Assembly (NCBI RefSeq): GCF_017562075.2 | Contig: NC_054081.1 | Span: 2,111,294-2,175,293 of the forward strand | DNA length: 64,000 nt | Direction of reading: 5' to 3' | Source of the DNA: Anopheles merus | Taxonomy: Eukaryota > Arthropoda > Insecta > Diptera > Culicidae | Part shown: one piece after another, positions 57,843 through 64,000 of the stretch | How the letters are laid out: every line of letters starts with the position of its first letter | Position numbering within the stretch: position 1 is the first letter of the stretch | Translations under genes and position numbers: made by a program | The notes under the pieces: generated by a model | What the model was told of the DNA's origin: nothing | Database searches by the model: none | Seen by the model: only the letters and a program-made list of their open reading frames with translations

Positions 57843-57863
57843 GGGGGGGGGGGGGGGGGGGGG
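57843..57863. repeat. G21/C21 homopolymer upstream of the effete start
   Basis: Twenty-one G on the plus strand, read as C21 on the effete strand, 38 bp upstream of the ATG, in the probable leader or core promoter. Confidence 0.9.
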
Positions 57864-60800
57864 ATGATACGTGCACGTCTTCCACCGGAGGGCACGCTCG
57901 TTCTCTCTGGCTCACTCGCTCTTTCTCTCGGCACACTCCGGCACCGTTGCAGCAACCAAGCCGCAAAGGGTTGGTCGATCGTTGCGCAAACGACCGAAAA
58001 GACGATATTGAGAGAGAACTGGCTGTTGTGTTACTGGGTGTTGTTTGATTGACGATCAGCCGCAGGGGTCGCGAGGACTATATTAGGTGTGTTGATTGGT
58101 GATCACCCCACACAAGAGCACGCAAGTGCACTCTCTTTCTCTCCGCTCTTCCTTCGACTGATCGATAAGAATTAGTTGATCTTGCGAACCGCGGCGCCTT
58201 TCGATACGTCCTTCGAGCAGCGGTGGCCCACACCGCGCACACGACACGCACACGGGGGTAGCGCACTCGCACACACAACGCACACGCGCCTGCTTCGTTC
58301 ACACCGGAAACGTTGGTGGCTGCTGCTTCCGCGTGCTTCCGGACGGGACGGTGGTGGATGTGTTTTTGCACAGAGATTGAGACGAACGCTGAATTACGAA
58401 AACAGATATTGTCCACACACCACACAAACGCGCGCGCACACACACACCGTAGTGCGGAGGGGGGTATTGTAGGCAAATCTAATGGTTGGTACTTAGTGTC
58501 TCTCGTGCTCCTTCTCTCTTTCTCTCTCGCTCTCGCTGTGGGTTTTCACACCACCAACACAGACACACACACGCACCCGGAGGGGTAGGAGGTACACACT
58601 TCAGTTAAAAGGTCACTAAACGAATGACACACGGTGATGTGGCGCGAATGGGGGGAGGGGGAGGCCGATGATACGCGTGAGATGTTGCGCATTTTTTGCA
58701 TGTTGTATGTGTGTGCGTGTGTGTGTGTGTGTGTGCATATGCAGCAGATTGAAGCGCAAACCGAGGACGACCAGCGAAGTAAGAGTGTTGCAGTGCATCA
58801 TCACGGTGAAGTTGGCAGCAGTTGTTGTTCGTCGTTTATGTACACACATCCGCGTACGTAATTGGGAAGCCGGAAAATAGAGAGAGAAAATTGAGAAAGA
58901 AAAAAAAAACGTCATTAGAAAATTTGTTTGAATGTTTGAAAGCTTGGAACATCAATTTAATGTTATCTTAAATATTATAATTTTAAAAGCAATAAAAGTG
59001 CAGGATGCGCGGCGAAAACCTACGAAACAAGTCGTTGCCTAAAACATAACCTCCAAAAAAACGGGAAAGGAAGTGGAAGGGATGACTACTTTGTTCTGTT
59101 AGAGGTGAGTGAAGCTTTCCGCAACTGTTCAGTAATGTATTTCTGGGATGGAGATCGACGAAATGGACAAAAGGAGGGGTCAATTTTCCACGCCTTCGAA
59201 ATGGGAGAAGAACGACCAAACCAACAAAAAAAAACAGCAATGACGAATGTCAAATTTGGGGCAAACGATCTCTTTCTCTTTCTGAGGTGTGTGTGTGTGT
59301 GTGTGTCTCCCGGCCACCGGTTCTGTGGCGTGTGCATATGTGTGTGCGTGTCCGTAATTAGTGAATTTTCCATTGAAGAGTTTGGGACACTTGGCAGCCA
59401 CAAAAAACGACACAAACGGGGGCGGGAGAGTGCTGTTTGAGGAGTCGACAGAGAATCGGGGAAGCCACTTGAGGCTTTCTCCATGTTCGAATGTACGACG
59501 CACATGTGTGTGTGTGTGTGTGTGCGTCTGTGCCATGAACAATAGAAGTTAGTGCAACAGCGAAAATGGAATTTCCTTCAACAAGAGAAAAGCAACGAAA
59601 ATCGTCGACACATCACATCCCCCCCCCCTCCACCCCTAACAGCTCTTGGCAAGCTCGCTCTTTCTCATTTTAGAGCCCTATCTCGCTCTCGCATCTCCCG
59701 GAGTGCTTCGCTAGTTCACCGTAGCAGTGCTGCTGCTGCTGCTCCATCAAAAAAGCAGACACAAACACACACGCACACAATATCGTGGAAAAAAGCAGCC
59801 TACTGTTCTACAAAAGGAAACAAAAACTTCAACTATGCCGATGGTTTCTCTAGAACGCCGTTCTGTGCCTTTGGCTGCTGCTGCAGCAGCAGCACACGCC
59901 GCCGCCGCCGCTCGGCTGCAGACAACGACACGATTGCAACGAAAATCGCCATTGCCTAACCTCACTTAAATGCACTTTTTACTTGAATTATTTGGGCTTG
60001 CACAAGACACCCAGAGCAAGTGCTAACACAACCAGATATTGGTGACTTCCAGCACCATCGCCCCTCTGCTTCCCCTTATCCAACCGTCTTTAGTCTTCTA
60101 TTTTTCCTGCTGTTTAGAGAGAGCGAGCGAGAGTTTCCTACATTTCCTAGTGCCATTGTGGAATGCACACACACACAGAATTGCACTTTTTCACGATTAA
60201 TGTGACACACACATACACACAGTGACCGCGACGCAGTGTTAGAAAATGCTGGAAGAAATTCCGGAAAAGGGTATGGAATGGGGAGGGGGGGGATGAATTT
60301 TGTGAGCTGAGCTTTTTACTTCTATTTAGTACGCACAGCTCTCACACACACACATATATATATACACACACGGTAGATTTTAGAGGTTCCCTTTGCCGGA
60401 CAAGAGCTAAACACAATTGTGCGAATTGAAGTAGTCGCCCGAAGAAGAAAAAAAGGTGCCCCCGCTCCCTCCCCAATACCCCTTGCATGAAAAGAAAGAA
60501 ACCGAAGGGTGTGGATCTTCACACCAAAAAGCACAGCAGCACACACCACACAGAGGGAGCCAGCGCCAGCCAGCCAGCCAGTTCAAGGGTTTTGTCGAAC
60601 GAATTTGATGGCTGCTGGTGGCACCCCTTCGAAACTGTTCCCCTTCCCCATCCTTTTTCCCCACGGGCACAACACACAGCAGCAGACCCCTGCAGGGGAG
60701 TAGGTTATGTTTCCCAAAACCCCTATTGGGAAGGTAAGGATTTGTGCAATTGTTGCGGAGGCAAGCGGAAATCCTTCCGACAGAATCGATGAGGTCGCTC

Positions 60801-63525
60801 CCTCTTCCGGGGAGGGCGACGAAAAAATCGGGCCACACAACACACACGCACACACACAGACACAGCTCTCAGGTAGAGGCGGAGGAAATTGTACTTCTTC
60901 GTCGATGGATATCAAAAAACTAATTTTGCTGTACCCTCGGACACACCAACAAAAAAACACCACACTCACACGGGAAATTAAAACAGAAAACCGCGAAACG
61001 GCTTCTAAGGCCCTCAAAAACCGAGACCAGACACTCTACACCCAATATAGCCGTGCCTGCGGAAAAAGCCTCTTGCAAGAAATTAAAGTTTTATACCGTG
61101 CGTAACACACACCACACACTGCTGCCACTCTGGTGAACGACTCGCAAGAGATTATCAAGATGGCTGCGCGCACTCGATGGCGACGATGACTGGGCTTGAA
61201 AGAGGCAGCGGAGACACGCACACACACACGTACCGGTAGCGTATACACACGGCAGGGCGGCCTCGCACACGCACACCAGCGCAGCTACGGGCACGGTCGC
61301 AAACCCGCAAACCCGCAAAGAGCGACAGCGCTAGTGTGTGCGCGAACGAACGAAACGGCACGTCCGCATTGCCCAAGCGAGCGCGAGAGGGATGGAGAAC
61401 GCGAGTGAGCGATATCCGCTCCTGTGCCGAGAAGGCCGGACTGGGCCTCGCGTTTCACCAATACCAGCGGGCCGGGGACAAAGTCAAAAAGGCGAGCAGC
61501 TGCTCGAAAATTGCACAGCGATTTTCTTTTCCCAATTTTCAACCTCTCACACACACGCACGTAAGCAAACGTACCACAATGCTGCTACCCACCCGTAATG
61601 GAGGAAATTGAAAATGTATAAAACAGAAGCAATATACTCACACACACACACACAGCCCTCTTGGCAAGGAGAAATGCAAGGGGCGAATATGGTGAGGCTT
61701 ACCAAAACGTCAACTGAATGCACGAAAACACAATTTGCGGAACGTACAACACGACACACGATCGCTGTGTCTGCCTGCCTGCCTACTGCTACGGAGCGTA
61801 TTGGAGACGGATGTGTGTTAGTGTGTGCGCGTATGCACGTATGATGGCGACGATGGCCGAGAAAACCGAAATTGCGGCGTCGCGTTTACACTGCCGGGTT
61901 CGGTACGCATCCTACCCTGTGTCGCTCGGTGTGGCTGTGAATGGGCAATTTCGAGCGAAGTATGATTTTCTGTATTTTTTTTCTTTGGCAAGGGTTATTT
62001 AACAATTCAAAGAAACCACAGAGTGGATTTTGTTTCCCACTCATTAAAATGAAAATTTCAAATTAACGGTTTGCATAAAAATAATTTACGAAAAACGTAA
62101 TTTATAACGTGGAGCAAGAGCCGGTTTTTTGGTCTGCCTAATTTTAGAGACCAACGTTTTCCAACCAGTCACGATACTCTCGTAACGGTTCTGCGGTGTA
62201 TGGGCGTGTGTGTATGTGTGTGTGTGTGTGTAGGCCAATAAACCCTTTCCTCCGAAAGGGACTTATTACATTCAAGGGAGAAAGTGTGACGCGCCGCCTG
62301 ACGATAATTCACGGAAGCGAGACAGTCATGTAGAAAGCCCCCGTCAGACCATCATTCACCATCATCGTCATCTGCCTAGTTCTGCCGCTAATTCGATCAC
62401 GAGGAATAATGCGACGGTAAACCTGCACACTCTCCGTCTCTATCGCACATTGAACAAAGCCAGTCAAGTATAGTAGCGCACACAGGGGAGAGAAGGAGCC
62501 AAAAAGAACAATCGATCTGCTGCTGCCATGTGCGGACGTTGGGTGATAATTTTTCTGCAGAATTATTATTACCACACAAAGGATGCATGTGCATGTGTGA
62601 GTGTGTGTGTGTGTGTCTTGTGTAAATCGAACGGATCTTAATAATGCTTCCGACACAATAAAAAAAAAGGAATCTTTCTCGCTCCCTCTTCAATACTGCC
62701 GCAAATGACTCTCCGGCGAAGTCAAGGTAAACACGTTTCACCTACAGTTTCTTTGTTGTAACACACAGACACACGATGCGACGCGTCTTACAGCGCCAAG
62801 AGAGTGTTGAGGGGGGAAGGGAAAATTTTCGGGAATCTTTTCCTTTTGCAACGCGCAACACGGCTTTCTACGGCTGGAGAAGGTCTGCTGACCAAAGGAG
62901 GAATAGTTCCCGTCTGTTCACTACCAATTCGCTCTTTCACGCACCCTGGTCGGTAAGGAGAGAGAGAAGGAAAATTGTCACATCGCGCGACGTCGTCTCG
63001 TCGAAGGTTGGACACGGCTTTGCACGATCGTGCTCGTACACAGAGTGTTATGAGACACGCAGAGAAGCTAGACAATGGGGGAGCGAGAGAGAAATCATGG
63101 GAAAGGACTACTACTTGCAACCAGCTGGTACGATTTGATGGACGAACTGGTACAACCGACGATGATGATGATGATGTTCCCGCAAGGGGGCGCGCGCGCG
63201 CGACCCGAGCTTGCTTTCGAAATTGCGGAACCACGGAACAACGGAGCTGGTACACACACTCTCTCTCTCTCACACACAAACACACACACACCAAGACGCA
63301 CACTGACGCGCATGTACGCACACAGAGGAGCGCGCGCGCGCAATCGCCGCACATACTTACATGGCCGTGCACGGCGAACGCAAAGAGCTGCTCAGGAAGA
63401 GCAGTACAGCAAAGCGAGCAAAAATGGGTGGGAAAAAGAGAGCGAGAGAGCGAGAGGAATGGACTGCTCCACACCCCGGCCAACCGAGAAATGTACGGTG
63501 AAAATTTTACCATCGGATCATCCAC

Positions 63526-63527
<2 letters not shown>

Positions 63528-63561
<34 letters not shown>
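63528..63561. repeat. (CA)n microsatellite
   Basis: Uninterrupted CA run of about 34 bp followed by tacacac. Confidence 0.95.
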
Positions 63562-63566
<5 letters not shown>

Positions 63567-64000
63567 ACCTCACGTTTAGCCTACCAACCCTACCCAAGGA
63601 CCATATTACGCTACGACCGGATATTCGCTCACCCTGTGGGACAGTTTGCCTACAGATTCGCTGGCCCTAATTACCTTGCACACACCGCCTACAGCAACAC
63701 TACCACGGGAGCAGGGAAGGCAACAGGGAAGGTGCGAGCTAAGATTTTACACGTACGAGGCTCGATATAGGCAAAAGAAAAGCGAAAAAGATGGACGACG
63801 GCAATAATGGAATGTACAGAGGCCGACATTACCGTGGGGTAAAGAATAAAAGCTTGAAGTTTGGCTTAAATTAGTGTGTCGCAATACCTTTCAACAAACG
63901 TACAGCTGCCCTTCCGTTATGAGATCATCACAACCTCTCGACTGTTCGGCACGTTTCTTGAACTGTCTTGACTGTCGCACGGCAAAGGCTCACCACATAT

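Larger units (their letters stand above)
57805..64000. other. Upstream region of effete
   Basis: Probable effete leader and promoter close to 57805, then 6 kb dense in CA/TG, CT and GA repeats and palindromic cgcgcg patches, with (CA)n at 63528-63561. Long overlapping ORFs at 62788-63770 on both strands are Thr/His/Arg or Cys/Val repeat translations. I support no gene here. Confidence 0.6.

Noticed and set aside
62788..63770. Overlapping ORFs of 231-269 codons on both strands
   Set aside because: Both strands open at once in CA/GA-rich DNA, with Cys/Val or Thr/His repeats and no domains; no splice or homology support.

Overview
This window is nuclear DNA of an insect, most likely an Anopheles mosquito. 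Every coding region is split by GT-AG introns. The four proteins are animal families in insect-like form. Introns and spacers are full of CA/TG, CT and homopolymer microsatellites. Several copies of a 200-bp tRNA-derived SINE are present; in size and design it resembles the SINE200 family of Anopheles gambiae, but I could not compare the sequences. The species call is inference.

Layout: (1) 1-2.9 kb is upstream sequence with CA repeats and a roughly 10-bp GACTC-core minisatellite. (2) 2926-10809, plus strand, is a nine-exon homologue of WDR44 (Rab11-binding WD40 protein), with a VAP-binding FFAT-like motif in exon 1 and one very large 2.36-kb exon. (3) 13400-18129, minus strand, is a seven-exon lysosomal beta-mannosidase (GH2), convergent with WDR44. 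(4) 18.1-23.1 kb is spacer with a further minisatellite and an unexplained GC-rich segment. (5) 23135-37467 (start uncertain), minus strand, is a five-exon PAQR3-like seven-transmembrane protein with a 10.6-kb intron. (6) 39-48 kb is gene-poor and T-rich and contains a 240-bp near-palindromic MITE. (7) 48928-57804, minus strand, is the complete five-exon gene for the ubiquitin-conjugating enzyme effete/UbcD1 (UBE2D class, 147 aa), including an 8-codon first exon and a 32-bp exon. (8) 57.8-64 kb is microsatellite-rich upstream sequence with no gene that I can support.

The four genes do not form a pathway. WDR44 and PAQR3 both act on secretory or endosomal membranes, beta-mannosidase works in the lysosome, and effete supplies ubiquitin; this is ordinary gene neighbourhood, not an operon-like system. 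The strongest unusual signal is that the reading frame of effete stays open for 332 codons beyond its TGA stop, through a low-complexity Asn/Ser/Gln/His-rich region. Also notable are the dispersed GANTC-core minisatellites, some with SINE fragments embedded, and the palindromic MITE. I saw no CRISPR array, bacterial system, rRNA, functional tRNA or viral gene.

Limits: exon borders were placed by eye from splice consensus and reading phase. Untranslated exons, polyadenylation sites and promoters are tentative.
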